Source: JAEUIZ01 sp046155605 (GTDB taxonomy: Bacteria; Planctomycetota; Phycisphaerae; Phycisphaerales; UBA1924). From it: a stretch of 64,000 nucleotides of DNA. The stretch spans positions 1 through 64,000 of the forward strand of contig JBJXFQ010000019.1 in assembly GCA_046155605.1 (NCBI GenBank), given 5' to 3'. Below, piece after piece: positions 15,064-24,042 of this stretch (position 1 is its first letter; the number at the start of each line of letters is the position of its first letter). Under the pieces are notes generated by a model, which worked only from the letters and a program-made list of their open reading frames with translations, did no database searches and was not told the DNA's origin. Made by a program: the position numbers and the translations under genes.

Positions 15064-16799
15064 GTCACGTCAATCCGACCGCCGTCGGGCGTGTACTTCG
15101 CCGCGTTGGTGAGCAGGTTGACCACGACCTCCTCCAGGCGCGACGGATCAACGTTGGCCCACACGGCCTCGGAGCCGAGATCGACCGACAGTGTGTGCTT
15201 GCGCTGCTCGAAGAGCGGGGCGGCGGTCTGCACAGCGTGGGCGACGATCTGGTTCAGGTCCGCGGGCTGCAGGTCGAGCCGGATGCGGCCGCTGACGACG
15301 CGCGAGACTTCCAGCAGGTCGCTGACCATCTTGGTGAGGTTGGCCACCTGACGCTCGATGATCTCGCGGGCCTGTTGCTGGATCGGGTTCCCGGCGCCGC
15401 GCTCGTGGAGCCGGAGCAGGTGAACCGCGGACCGGATCGGGGCTAGCGGGTTGCGCAGCTCGTGGCTGAGCATGGCCAGGAACTCGTCCTTGCCGCGCGA
15501 CTGCACGGCCAGGGCCTCGGACTGGCGAGCGACCTGCTGCTCCAGCAGGATGCGATCGGCGATGTCGCGTACGTTGCACTGCGCCACGAGCTTCGGGCCC
15601 TGCTGGTATACGTTGGCGATGAACTCGACCTCGACCTTCCCGCCGCTCCGATTCCGCACGGGCAGGTGGTCGTGGCGCAGGTACCCGGTCCGCTGCAGCT
15701 CCCGGAATGCCTCTTTGTTCTCCTCGACATCCTTGAACATGCCGATCTCGTGGAGTTCCTTGCCCACGAGTTCGCTCGCCGCCAGCCCGACGAGGCCCCC
15801 CATGAAGTCGTTGGCATCGGTGATCTTGCCGGTGTGCGCGTCGAGGATGAGGATGCCGTCCTTCGCGGTCTGGAAGAGACGGCGGTAGCGGGTCTCCGAG
15901 TCGTGCAGGGCCTGCTCGGCCCGCCGGCGCTCGGTGATGTCCTCGATGGCCAGCAGGATCAGTTCGGAATGATTGCCCTGTCTGAGGATGCGCCGCGCGT
16001 TGAGCAGCAGAACCTTGCGGCCGAGCTCGCGGGGGAAGTCGTGCTCGACCTCGAAGTCCTCGAACGAGTGATTCCGGGGCAGAACTTCCTCGAGCAGCTC
16101 CCGCAGCCTGGGGATGTCCCACTCGCCGTCGCCCAGTTCGTAGACAAAGCGGCCCTCGGTCTGCTCGGGCGCGACCCGGAAGCGGTCATAGAATGAGCGG
16201 TTGGCGGAGACGACGCGCAGGGTCTTGTCGAGCACCAGGAAGGCGTGCCGGAGCGTCCCGAGGATGTTGCGCGCGTAATCGGCGGCGTCTTTGAGAAGCG
16301 TCTCATGCCGCTGGCGCTCGCTGATGTCGCGGAAGACCAGCACGGCGCCGATGGTGGTCCCGTCGGCGGCGCGGATCGGCGCCGCGCTGTCGTCGATGGG
16401 CCGCTCGACGCCGTCCCTGGCCAGAAGCAGCGTGTGGTTGGCCAGGCCGACGATCACGCCCTCCCGGAGCGCCCGCAGGGCCGGGTTCTCGGCGTCCTTG
16501 CGAGTCTCCTCGTTGACGATGCGGAAGACCTGCCCGAGGTGGACGCCGACGGCCTGCTCCTGCGACCAACCCGTGAGCGCCTGCGCCACCGGATTCAGGA
16601 ACGTGACCCGCCCCTGTGGGTCCGTGGTGATCACCCCGTCGCCGATGCTCGAGAGCGTCACCCGCAGCCATTCCGCCGAGTCTGTGGCGGAGGCGGTAGG
16701 GGAGATGGGGGCGGCGGCCTGTTCCTCTCGAACATCGGACCCGGGGCGTGGGGAGCTCCGCTCGTTCCCCTCACCGCTGGTTGTGTCGCCCGTTGCCAT
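15012..16799 (-). CDS. Hybrid sensor histidine kinase, N-terminal half (three PAS domains, HisKA)
   Basis: The sensor half of a soluble PAS-type histidine kinase. Three PAS units are visible: SSIGDGVITTDPQGRVTFLN (about 50-170), GTLRHAFLVLDKTLRVVSAN (about 185-300) and TAKDGILILDAHTGKITDAN (about 310-430). The HisKA phosphorylation site is in LAMLSHELRNPLAPIR. The ATPase N-box (NLLTNAAKYTPDGG) is present, then the frame runs into a poly-G tract and stops. The rest of the ATPase and a receiver domain are at 14317-15063. The ATG at 16799 is preferred over a TTG at 16829. No membrane segment is seen, so it would sense a cytosolic signal. Neighbouring response regulators are likely partners. Confidence 0.88.
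   Translation of the reverse strand: MATGDTTSGEGNERSSPRPGSDVREEQAAAPISPTASATDSAEWLRVTLSSIGDGVITTDPQGRVTFLNPVAQALTGWSQEQAVGVHLGQVFRIVNEETRKDAENPALRALREGVIVGLANHTLLLARDGVERPIDDSAAPIRAADGTTIGAVLVFRDISERQRHETLLKDAADYARNILGTLRHAFLVLDKTLRVVSANRSFYDRFRVAPEQTEGRFVYELGDGEWDIPRLRELLEEVLPRNHSFEDFEVEHDFPRELGRKVLLLNARRILRQGNHSELILLAIEDITERRRAEQALHDSETRYRRLFQTAKDGILILDAHTGKITDANDFMGGLVGLAASELVGKELHEIGMFKDVEENKEAFRELQRTGYLRHDHLPVRNRSGGKVEVEFIANVYQQGPKLVAQCNVRDIADRILLEQQVARQSEALAVQSRGKDEFLAMLSHELRNPLAPIRSAVHLLRLHERGAGNPIQQQAREIIERQVANLTKMVSDLLEVSRVVSGRIRLDLQPADLNQIVAHAVQTAAPLFEQRKHTLSVDLGSEAVWANVDPSRLEEVVVNLLTNAAKYTPDGGRIDVTCGHNPAGGGGGGARRW
15031..15045. repeat. 15-base C/G homopolymer at kinase frameshift
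   Basis: A pure run of 15 C on the plus strand (G on the coding strand) within the ATPase domain of the hybrid kinase. It is the exact position where the reading frame is lost. Such a tract is prone to slippage in the cell and to length miscalls in sequencing. Confidence 0.95.
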
Positions 16800-16924
16800 G
16801 GTCAGTGCCCCGATGCCGCGTTCGCCCAATCGGGGCGCCGAAGCGTTTCTGGCCCGGCGCGCCCTCCAAACTCAGGTTTCTGTCCGAACGTCCGAAGCCC
16901 GCCGCCATCGACGCTCAACGGCGT

Positions 16925-17746
16925 CTAGGCCTGGGCAAGCCCCTCGCGGATGGCGAAGCGCATGAGGTCGGCCCGGGTGGCGATCCCAAGCTTACGCATC
17001 ATGCGGCCCTGGTGCGCGTCGATCGTCTTGACGCTGCGGCAGAACTGCGCCGCGATCTGGCTCCTGGAGAGGCCCTTGCCGATCAGCCGGAGAATCTCGG
17101 CCTCGCGCGAGGTGAGCGAATCCAGCATCGTGACCGGGGTGCCCATGCGCATGACGGACGTGTCGTTCCGGGCCGATCGCTCGTCGGCGCCCTTTCGGGT
17201 GGGGGCGGGGCGGCACCGCTCGCGGACCTTCGGCCCCAGTAGGAACGAGCCGGACTCGCTGCGCGCAACCTGGTAGATGCCGCGGATGATGTCCTCGAGC
17301 TCGTCCGACTTGGCGAAGTACGCGCAGACCCCGGCCTTGAACGACGCGGAGATGAACGCGTCGCGGATGTGGGCGCTGAGCACCATGACCCGAACGTCGG
17401 GGTGCTTGCGCCTCATCCGGTCGGTCATCTCGAAGGCGTCCGGACCCGGCATCTCGATGTCGAGGATCACGACGTCGGGACGCAGCCGCCCGACCTCTTC
17501 CTCCAGCCGCGCCGCCGTGGCCAGGCGCCCGACGATTTCGATCCCGCCGTCGATGGCGAAGCGCGCCTTAAGCCCTTCGACCAGCACCACGTGGTCATCC
17601 ACGCAGAGCACCCGGATGATGCGCGAGCCGATCTTTCTCTCCGCGGGTTGCGGATCACCGGGATGGTCTGCGTGGCCGGCCCTCCGGACCCGGCCCGATG
17701 CCCGTTCGGGATCAATGGTGTTCGCGTTGGTGTGCTGACGGCTCAT
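16925..17746 (-). CDS. NarL/FixJ-type response regulator
   Basis: A 273-residue transcription regulator. After about 40 residues of unconserved lead, a receiver domain has D50/D51 (VLCVDDHVV), phosphate acceptor D96 (VVILDIEMPG), MVLSAH and AKSDE. A LuxR-type helix-turn-helix lies at about 208-265 (LTSREAEILRLIGKGLSRSQ, then RSVKTIDAHQGRMMRKLGI). It would bind DNA as a dimer when phosphorylated. It sits between the two sensor kinases, all on one strand, and is 26 bases after the PAS kinase at 17773-19350, its most likely partner. Confidence 0.92.
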   Translation of the reverse strand: MSRQHTNANTIDPERASGRVRRAGHADHPGDPQPAERKIGSRIIRVLCVDDHVVLVEGLKARFAIDGGIEIVGRLATAARLEEEVGRLRPDVVILDIEMPGPDAFEMTDRMRRKHPDVRVMVLSAHIRDAFISASFKAGVCAYFAKSDELEDIIRGIYQVARSESGSFLLGPKVRERCRPAPTRKGADERSARNDTSVMRMGTPVTMLDSLTSREAEILRLIGKGLSRSQIAAQFCRSVKTIDAHQGRMMRKLGIATRADLMRFAIREGLAQA

Positions 17747-17772
17747 GTGGGTTCCTCACTCGGTGCGATGCG

Positions 17773-19350
17773 CTACGTTGCCCCCCCCCCGGTAGCCACG
17801 CCGAGGGCGTGCCGGATGGCCTCGAAATCGTCTACGGGCTCGATGATCGTGGCCCCGAGCGCGGCCCACCCGTGCTGCGCACTCCGGCGCGGCGCACCAA
17901 GCAGGACGACGGCCCGGGCCGCGTGGCGATTCCGCCAGGCCTGTGCTGCCGCGAGGGCTTTCGGGGTCGGCTCCGTCACCCAGACGTCCGAGTTGCCCGG
18001 GCCGCCGCCGTTGCCGGGGGCCAACGTGAGCCCGGACTTGAGCACGACCTGCGAGATGAGCGCCGCGGTCCGATGATCGCGCACGGAAATCTTGGCCGAG
18101 CGCCCGCCCGCGCCCGGGGCGGCGGTGTCGCGAATCGTTGCCGGCAGTGAGAGCACCACGGTCGTGCCCTTCCCGGGCTCGGACTTGAGCTCGATCTCAC
18201 CGCCGGCGCGCACGGCCACTTTCCGGGCCAGGGGCAGGCCGAGGCCTGTGCCCATGCTGCGCGGCTTGGTGGTGAAGAACAGGTCGAACGCCCGGCGTTG
18301 GATCGCGGGGGCCATCCCGCGCCCGCTGTCGGTCACGCCCAGCCGGACCGTGCGGCCATCGTCAGCCGCGTTCGCCCAGATCCGAACGATCGCCCGGCGA
18401 CGCCCTTCCGGTATCGACTCGCCCGCGTTCACGATCAGGTTCAGCATGGCCTGGGTCAGCCAGTGCGGGGCGATCCTGACGGCGGGCAATCCGGCGGGGA
18501 ACGAGGCCCGAAGCGTGACGTGCCTGGGGATTGCCTTTCGCAACAGGGTGCCCACCTGGCCCCACCATTTGGCCAGGTTGGTGGCGCCCTCGCCGTCGGA
18601 GGCCAAGCCGGGACCGTCGGGGTCGAGCGCCAGGAAGTGCAGCCCGTCGCTGAGGTGCTGCAGGTAGGCGATCGACCGGCGCATGGCCGTCACATGCCCG
18701 CGGGCCGCGCTGGTAATCCCCGCGTGCTCGAGCGCGTCGAGGCGAGCGCGAACGGGCAGGAGCACGTTGTTCATGTCGTGCCCCAGGCCGGCGGCGAGGG
18801 TCCCGATCGAAGCCAGGCGGTCGGTGAGTTGGAGGCGAAGGTTGGCCGTGGCCAGCGCCCGGGTCTGCGCCGTGATCAGGTGCTGGAGCCGCGTGTGCTC
18901 CCCCTTGGTGCCGGCGCCCACGTCGATCTCCCGGCTCACGTCGCGGACAATCCCGATAAAGTACGGCGCGGCGTGTGCCGGGAGGTCGGCGCGCGACATC
19001 GACAACTCGATCGGAATGACCGTGCCGTCCTTGCGCACGCCCTCGAAGCGGCGCATCCGCTTGAGCGCCTTGGCGCTGTCCGCGTGCCGGTAGCGATCCA
19101 GGTACCGGTCCAGAGATGAGCGTCGCGGCTCGGGGATGAGCACCTTGACGTTCCGGCCGAACAACTCCGTGGGCGTCCACCCGAAGACCTGCTCGACCGA
19201 ATCGCTGGCGGATTGGATGATCCCGCCCGCGTTCATCGTGATGATCGGATCCAGGACAGGGTGGTGACGCGTCCCGTTGTCGGCCGCCCGGGCCACCGAA
19301 TCCCTCACGGCGGCCGGCTTTCGGGTGCGGGTGCGGGCGGGTGCGGGCAT
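17773..19350 (-). CDS. PAS-domain sensor histidine kinase
   Basis: A protein of about 525 residues. One PAS domain at about 30-140 (DPIITMNAGGIIQSASDS, VFGWTPTELFGRNVKVLIPE), a phosphoacceptor helix with GLGHDMNNVLLPVRARLDAL in an NtrB/FixL-like form, and an ATPase domain (LNLIVNAGESIPEGRR, VTDSGRGMAP, FTTKPRSMGTGLGLPLARK). The last 110 residues resemble a receiver that has lost its acceptor residues. The ATG at 19350 is chosen; an ATG at 19467 adds 39 residues of poor quality. A run of 10 G lies four codons before the stop, so slippage there would change the C-terminus. Probably pairs with the NarL-type regulator immediately downstream. Confidence 0.88.
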   Translation of the reverse strand: MPAPARTRTRKPAAVRDSVARAADNGTRHHPVLDPIITMNAGGIIQSASDSVEQVFGWTPTELFGRNVKVLIPEPRRSSLDRYLDRYRHADSAKALKRMRRFEGVRKDGTVIPIELSMSRADLPAHAAPYFIGIVRDVSREIDVGAGTKGEHTRLQHLITAQTRALATANLRLQLTDRLASIGTLAAGLGHDMNNVLLPVRARLDALEHAGITSAARGHVTAMRRSIAYLQHLSDGLHFLALDPDGPGLASDGEGATNLAKWWGQVGTLLRKAIPRHVTLRASFPAGLPAVRIAPHWLTQAMLNLIVNAGESIPEGRRRAIVRIWANAADDGRTVRLGVTDSGRGMAPAIQRRAFDLFFTTKPRSMGTGLGLPLARKVAVRAGGEIELKSEPGKGTTVVLSLPATIRDTAAPGAGGRSAKISVRDHRTAALISQVVLKSGLTLAPGNGGGPGNSDVWVTEPTPKALAAAQAWRNRHAARAVVLLGAPRRSAQHGWAALGATIIEPVDDFEAIRHALGVATGGGAT

Positions 19351-19517
19351 CGAAACAAGTGTATGAGCCGCGGGACCGGTGCAGGCCGTTCGGCGAGGCC
19401 GATGGGCCAAATAGAGGAAGTCTTCTCTAGCGAGAAGGGTCGCTCGCGGGCGATGATTCGGGGTCACAAACTCGCGGCAGGCCGGCGTTGCGCGGCCCGC
19501 CCCCCGGGATCCCCGCC

Positions 19518-19874
19518 ATGCAACTCATCGATAGAACCGTGACGAGCCGGGTCCGTGAACGCGACGATACGCGCCGGCTTGTGGAGGTCATCGCCAAGGA
19601 GATGTGGGCGCTCTACGGCGTGAGCGGAGCGCTGAGGTGGGCGGAGGTGGAGAGCCACCTCAAACGCATTGCAAAGCAAGCACGCGACGACGCCCGGGAA
19701 TCGCGGGGACCGTTCGTCCCGATGCTTGCGGGCGTGCGATCCTCGATGCAACGGGCCGACCGTCTGGAACTTTACGAGCGAGCCATCCGGGGGCGGGCTG
19801 GAGGGAGCCCGCCCCCTGGTATGGGCCGTGATGGTGCGAGGCCCGAACGGGCGCACCGGACGAACCGCGGATGA
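19518..19874 (+). CDS. Hypothetical small protein
   Basis: A 118-residue protein that I do not recognise. The first 75 residues are helix-rich and charged (MQLIDRTVTSRVRERDDTRR, then LVEVIAKEMWALYGVSGALR and WAEVESHLKRIAKQARDDA) and look like a real folded domain. The last 25 residues (GGSPPPGMGRDGARPERA) are low complexity and overlap a perfect 11-bp hairpin. The ATG at 19518 gives the most natural N-terminus. It is divergent from the sensor kinase at 17773-19350. Confidence 0.55.
   Translation: MQLIDRTVTSRVRERDDTRRLVEVIAKEMWALYGVSGALRWAEVESHLKRIAKQARDDARESRGPFVPMLAGVRSSMQRADRLELYERAIRGRAGGSPPPGMGRDGARPERAHRTNRG
19789..19816. terminator. Perfect 11-bp GC hairpin
   Basis: GGGGGCGGGCT and AGCCCGCCCCC pair perfectly around a 6-base loop (GGAGGG). 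It lies near the 3-prime end of the hypothetical gene 19518-19874. There is no U-run after it on either strand, so a terminator role is a guess. Alternatively it could be an mRNA stabilising element. Confidence 0.45.
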
Positions 19875-20129
19875 CCCGGGGAACCGTGCCCCGAGGCCGT
19901 CGCGGGCGTCATGCCGATCGGAGGACTGCCCCCGGCCCCGTCTCCCTTGTCACGCGGTGAGACGGGCCGGGCGGGTTTCCGGGCAACGTGCTTATCATGC
20001 CGATCGACGCGTGTCACCGGGTTCCCGCGCGTGATCTGACGCCGACCGTTGAACCGTGCATCGTGCGACGAGCGGCGGGGCGGAGCGGGACGCAGGCCAA
20101 GACGTTCACGACATGATGAGGACGGTCCC

Positions 20130-22010
20130 GTGGAACCGCCAGAACACGCCGAGGTGCCCAGCCGTTCAAGGGGCCTGCTGTACGGGATAGCCGCCGTGGC
20201 CATTCTGTACCTGGCGCGCCAGGTCTTGGTCCCCGTCGCCCTCGCCATCCTGCTGACCTTCGTCGTCGCGCCGCTCGTCGCGCGGATCGAGCGGCGCGTC
20301 CACAGCCGCGCGATCGCCGTCCTGCTCGCCACCCTGCTGGTGATCGGCGTGTTGGGCGGGGGGTTGCTCTTTGCTGGACAACAGTTCGCCGGCCTCGCGG
20401 ACGAGATTCCCACCTACCGCGACACCATCGTGCGCAAAGTCAGGTCGATCGAGTCCGGGCCCGGGGGCCTCATCGGCCGGGCGGCCGAGGCGATCCGCCG
20501 CATTAGCAAGGACATCGCCCAATCACCGGCGGATCCCCCGGTTGACGCCAAGCCTTCCCCGGTGGCCTCAACGAACACCGGCCAATCGCCACCCGTCTTC
20601 CCCGCAAGCCCCGTCGTCGTCACTCAGACGACGCCGGGGCCGTTCGCGGAGCGGGCGCCGCCTGGGGGTGCGGTCTCGCTGAGTTGGGCGATCGTCGCGC
20701 CGATCGTCGAGCCCCTGGCCTCCGCCGCGATAGTCATCCTGCTCCTGATCATGATGCTCATGTCCCGCGAGGGCATCCGCGATCGGGTCATCCGTCTGGC
20801 CGGCCTGCACCAGATCGGCTTGACCACGCAGACGCTGGAGGAAGCGGGATCCCGCGTCGGCCGGTATCTGCGGACCCAGCTCCTTCTCAACACGATCTTC
20901 GCGGCGTCCGTCGCGACAGGGTTGCTGATCGTGGGCGTGCCCAACGCCGCCCTCTGCGGCCTGTTGGCCGGGGTGCTTCGGTTCATCCCGGTGCTCGGCC
21001 CCTGGCTCGCCGCGGCGATCCCTTCGGCGCTGGCTCTAGCGGTCTTCAGCGGATGGCACCACGTGGTCATTGTCCTCTCGATCTTCGCTGCGCTTGAGCT
21101 GCTCAACAACTTCGTGCTCGAGCCCTGGCTCTACGGCTCGAGCACCGGCCTGTCCAGCCTCGGGATCATCCTGGCGCTCATCTTCTGGACGTGGGTCTGG
21201 GGCGCGGTCGGGCTGGTCCTGGCGGTGCCCATGACCGTCTGCGTCGTGGTCTTCACCCGGCATATCCCCAGCTTCAGCGGCCTCTGGATCATGCTCGGCA
21301 ACGAGCCCGTGCTCTCCGACTCCATGCGGTACTACCAGCGGCTCCTCTGCCGCGACGAGGAAGAGGCCGCGGCCGTTCTCGCTTCCGCGCCCGCCGATGC
21401 CGACCCGGTGGACGTCCTGGACGAGATTGTCGTCCCCAGCCTCTCCGCCGCCCGGGCGGACCTTCGACGCGGGCTGATCACCAGAGCCCAGGCGGCCCGG
21501 ATCGGCACGGCCGCTCGCGAACTGGCCCTGGAGTGGTTGGCCGATCGGGGCGCGGGGCGCGCCGCCCCGAGCCAGGCGATGACGGCGGGTCGGGTCGTGT
21601 GCCTCCCGGCCCAGGACGGGCTGGATGAGGCCGCCGGCGCGGTCCTCGTCGAACTGCTGCGCCGCGAGGGGTTCGATGCCACCGCCGCTTCGGCCGCCCT
21701 CCTGTTCAGCGAGAGAATCGACGCAGCCGTCGCGCCGGGGGTTGGCCTGATCGTGATCTCGGGTGTGGAGCCTTCGAGCGACCTTCATACCCGAAGGGTC
21801 CTTCGGGCGCTGCAACAAAAGGCCCCCGGGACTGCCGTCATCGTCGCCACATGGGCCGGCGAAGCACCCAAATCGGTCCCCGCCGACCAAGCCGCGGCCG
21901 CCGACTCCCGGGCATTCACGATCCGGCAGGCGATCACGCTCGTCAAGTCCAACCTGCCGTTGCAACCGACCGGCGACGCGGACGCAGTTCCCTCGGCATC
22001 CGGCGCCTGA
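20130..22010 (+). CDS. AI-2E family (PerM/YhhT-type) membrane transporter with C-terminal extension
   Basis: A protein of about 626 residues. The first 400 residues are an AI-2E-type exporter: helices GLLYGIAAVAILYLARQVLV, LAILLTFVVAPLVARIERR and AVLLATLLVIGVLGGGLLFA, a soluble loop, then GVPNAALCGLLAGVLRFIPV, LGPWLAAAIPSALALAVFSG and WTWVWGAVGLVLAVPMTVCV. The loop (about 140-200) has a Pro-rich insert. The last 200 residues are soluble: a helical part, then an alpha/beta domain (GRVVCLPAQDGLDEAAGAVL, GLIVISGVEPSS, TAVIVATWAGEA) like a B12-binding or receiver-type Rossmann fold with no obvious ligand residues. The GTG at 20130 with GAGGAC upstream is preferred over TTG at 20049. Substrate unknown. 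Confidence 0.88.
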   Translation: MEPPEHAEVPSRSRGLLYGIAAVAILYLARQVLVPVALAILLTFVVAPLVARIERRVHSRAIAVLLATLLVIGVLGGGLLFAGQQFAGLADEIPTYRDTIVRKVRSIESGPGGLIGRAAEAIRRISKDIAQSPADPPVDAKPSPVASTNTGQSPPVFPASPVVVTQTTPGPFAERAPPGGAVSLSWAIVAPIVEPLASAAIVILLLIMMLMSREGIRDRVIRLAGLHQIGLTTQTLEEAGSRVGRYLRTQLLLNTIFAASVATGLLIVGVPNAALCGLLAGVLRFIPVLGPWLAAAIPSALALAVFSGWHHVVIVLSIFAALELLNNFVLEPWLYGSSTGLSSLGIILALIFWTWVWGAVGLVLAVPMTVCVVVFTRHIPSFSGLWIMLGNEPVLSDSMRYYQRLLCRDEEEAAAVLASAPADADPVDVLDEIVVPSLSAARADLRRGLITRAQAARIGTAARELALEWLADRGAGRAAPSQAMTAGRVVCLPAQDGLDEAAGAVLVELLRREGFDATAASAALLFSERIDAAVAPGVGLIVISGVEPSSDLHTRRVLRALQQKAPGTAVIVATWAGEAPKSVPADQAAAADSRAFTIRQAITLVKSNLPLQPTGDADAVPSASGA

Positions 22011-22502
22011 GCGGCCCGGGGCCGGCTCGCACGGCGAGCGTGCATGAGGCATACGGCGGGCCGGCCCGCCGAGTCACGCTCGCGGGCGGGCTATCGGCGT
22101 CGCATCGCGCGGGTCATGGCGGCGAGAATGGAGAAAAACTCCCTTGTGGCGGAGCCGCGCACCCCTGGCCACTATCACACGTACGCAAGCGGAGCGCTCG
22201 CGTCCGAGTTCCCCAGATCGAGGGTTAGACCATGAACAAGCGCGAGAGACTCGGAATGTTGGCGAACGCGACAACTCCAGAGCCGACCAGCGAAGTCCGT
22301 GCCCGGATGCTCGAGAGCATCCGCCGCGAGATGGTGCCGGGGACAAGCGAATCGAGTCGCGCACCGAACGGGGCGATCCGCGGGGCCAACGTAAGCCCGG
22401 ATCTCTTGCCCCGGCGTTCGGGCCGGTCGGGTGGGCCGGCGTTGCCCGGCCCGGGATCCGCCGGCACGGTCGCCAGACAAGTCTTGTGAAAGGGGAGCCA
22501 TC
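22011..22502. other. Intergenic, with one weak small frame
   Basis: About 490 bases between the transporter and DUF3309. Only 22232-22489 has a plausible start; the remainder has no feature I can support. Confidence 0.4.
22232..22489 (+). CDS. Doubtful 85-residue hypothetical
   Basis: Starts MNKRERLGMLANATTPEPTS with GAGGG before the ATG, and its first 40 residues are helix-compatible. The second half is Pro/Gly/Arg-rich, typical of spurious GC-rich frames. It ends 13 bases before the DUF3309 start on the same strand, so it may be a leader or a real small gene. No family is recognised. Confidence 0.3.
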   Translation: MNKRERLGMLANATTPEPTSEVRARMLESIRREMVPGTSESSRAPNGAIRGANVSPDLLPRRSGRSGGPALPGPGSAGTVARQVL

Positions 22503-22658
22503 ATGCTCGGTACCATTATCTTGATCGTCCTGATTCTCCTGCTCGTCGGTGCGTTGCCCGTGTTCCCGCACAGCCGCAACTGGGGGTATGCGCCGGGCGG
22601 CGTCCTGGGCGTCTTGCTGGTCATCCTGATCATCCTGCTGGTCATGGGCCGCATTTAG
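22503..22658 (+). CDS. DUF3309 family small membrane protein
   Basis: A 51-residue protein with the full family signature: MLGTIILIVLILLLVGALPV, then FPHSRNWGYAPGGVLGVLLV and a terminal LLVMGRI. Two membrane helices flank the W-G-Y-P-G loop. The ATG at 22503 has GAAAGGGGAG upstream. The family has no known function. It is common in stress clusters of environmental bacteria, as here with DUF892 and DUF3185. Confidence 0.9.
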   Translation: MLGTIILIVLILLLVGALPVFPHSRNWGYAPGGVLGVLLVILIILLVMGRI

Positions 22659-22819
22659 ATCGCCAGAGCCGGTCGAGTCGCGGCGGCGAACCGGCGGTTG
22701 GCGGGCGCGGCGGCCCGACCGAGAGGGAGCGGCGCGGCGACCGTCGCCGAAATGTGGCCGTGCGCCGATCTCGCACGCCTTATGACCCGAGCAGACCCAG
22801 ATTCAGCGAAAGGAAACCC

Positions 22820-23038
22820 ATGCAAGTGCAAAGGCTCGTCGGACTCATCCTGCTCGTCGTCGGCATCGCGCTGCTCGTGATGGGCATCCGGGAGTACGAC
22901 TCGTTCGGATCGCAGATCTCCAGGTTCTTCAGCGGATCGCCGACCGACCGCGCCGTCTGGCTAACCATCGGCGGGGTGGTGGCGATACTCTCGGGCGCAA
23001 CGGCGGCGATGCTGCCCTCTCGAGCCGTCGGTCGGTAG
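22820..23038 (+). CDS. DUF3185 family small membrane protein
   Basis: A 72-residue protein with two membrane helices: RLVGLILLVVGIALLVMGI and TIGGVVAILSGATAAML, separated by the polar family loop YDSFGSQISRFFSGSPTDRA. The ATG at 22820 has AAAGGAAA upstream. Function unknown; it follows DUF3309 on the same strand and is likely co-regulated with it. Confidence 0.85.
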   Translation: MQVQRLVGLILLVVGIALLVMGIREYDSFGSQISRFFSGSPTDRAVWLTIGGVVAILSGATAAMLPSRAVGR

Positions 23039-23325
23039 CCCGCGGCGAACCCCGATGGGGGAACTCTCCGCCATAGCCCAGAGCGCGTCGCCGGCCATGA
23101 TGACCAAGTTCAAGTCGGACGCAAAGCTGAGCTCGGAGTCTCCAGAGTGTCAACCTTCTTGCAGCTCATCATCGTGCCCGAAGCCCGGCCCTCCCACAAC
23201 CGCGGCCGCGGCAGAGATCCCGGCACGAGTTCAGGCGTCGCGGAACGAGATGTTCGTAGGAGCCCGGGAGCCTCCTGCTCAACCTCCTTCTGTCCCACCC
23301 AGGACAATCACAGAGAGATGTACCC

Positions 23326-24006
23326 ATGATTCGCAGGAGTGCTATCGGAATGGCGGCGGCCCTGGCCACGGCCGGAACGGCCTCGGCCGTGCCCGTGCTG
23401 CAGTTCGACGTCAACCAGTTTTCGGTTCAAGCGTTCAATAGCGGCGGCGCTCCCTCGCCCTTCGGCGGGCTGACGCACACCGGTTCGCTGATGTTCTCCA
23501 ACGGGCAGGGCGTCCTCAACGGCATCTTTATCCAATCGGCGGCCAACGGGCCGTTCGTCAACGCCGGGTTTGCCGGGTTCAACCTGACGACGTTCGACGG
23601 CCAAGTGAACCTCGTCAACGGCCAGGTCACGGGGGGGAACATCCTCATCCGCCTCAACAACAACGACCAGTATGCATGCAACATCACACCCAACAGCGGT
23701 GCCGTCTCCTTGTTCGTAGGCGGCGGATTCAAGATCGAGGGGCTCAGCCGCAACGGGTTCTTCGGCGATGCCCAGTTCGGAAACGTCAACGTCGCACCGT
23801 GGTTCGACTCCCAGGGCCTCAGCGGCCTGCTCGGCTCCTTCCTCCAGTTCAACTTCAACCCCAACGCCCAGGGACTCGCGAACTCGGACATCGACTACTT
23901 TGTCGACGTAAACTCGACCCCGGTGGTTCCGCTCCCGCAGGCGGCTTGGGCGGGCAGCGCCTTGTTGGTCGGCTCGATGATCGCGAGGCGTATCCGCCGC
24001 CGGTAG
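23326..24006 (+). CDS. VPLP-type PEP-CTERM exported protein
   Basis: A 226-residue protein with a signal peptide (RRSAIGMAAALATAGTASA, cleavage near residue 21) and a C-terminal sorting signal: VPLPQAAW at 201-208, a membrane helix (AGSALLVGSMIA) and RRIRRR. The body is beta-rich, with Gly, Asn and Phe abundant (GFAGFNLTTFDGQVNLVNGQ), as in many surface or matrix proteins. It does not share the Cys/Gln thioester motif of the other VPLP protein at 5746-6537. AGAGAG before the ATG serves as the ribosome-binding site. It would need an exosortase encoded elsewhere. Confidence 0.85.
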   Translation: MIRRSAIGMAAALATAGTASAVPVLQFDVNQFSVQAFNSGGAPSPFGGLTHTGSLMFSNGQGVLNGIFIQSAANGPFVNAGFAGFNLTTFDGQVNLVNGQVTGGNILIRLNNNDQYACNITPNSGAVSLFVGGGFKIEGLSRNGFFGDAQFGNVNVAPWFDSQGLSGLLGSFLQFNFNPNAQGLANSDIDYFVDVNSTPVVPLPQAAWAGSALLVGSMIARRIRRR

Positions 24007-24042
24007 TTGTCCGGCATCGATCATCACGGGTCGTTCCAGCAC

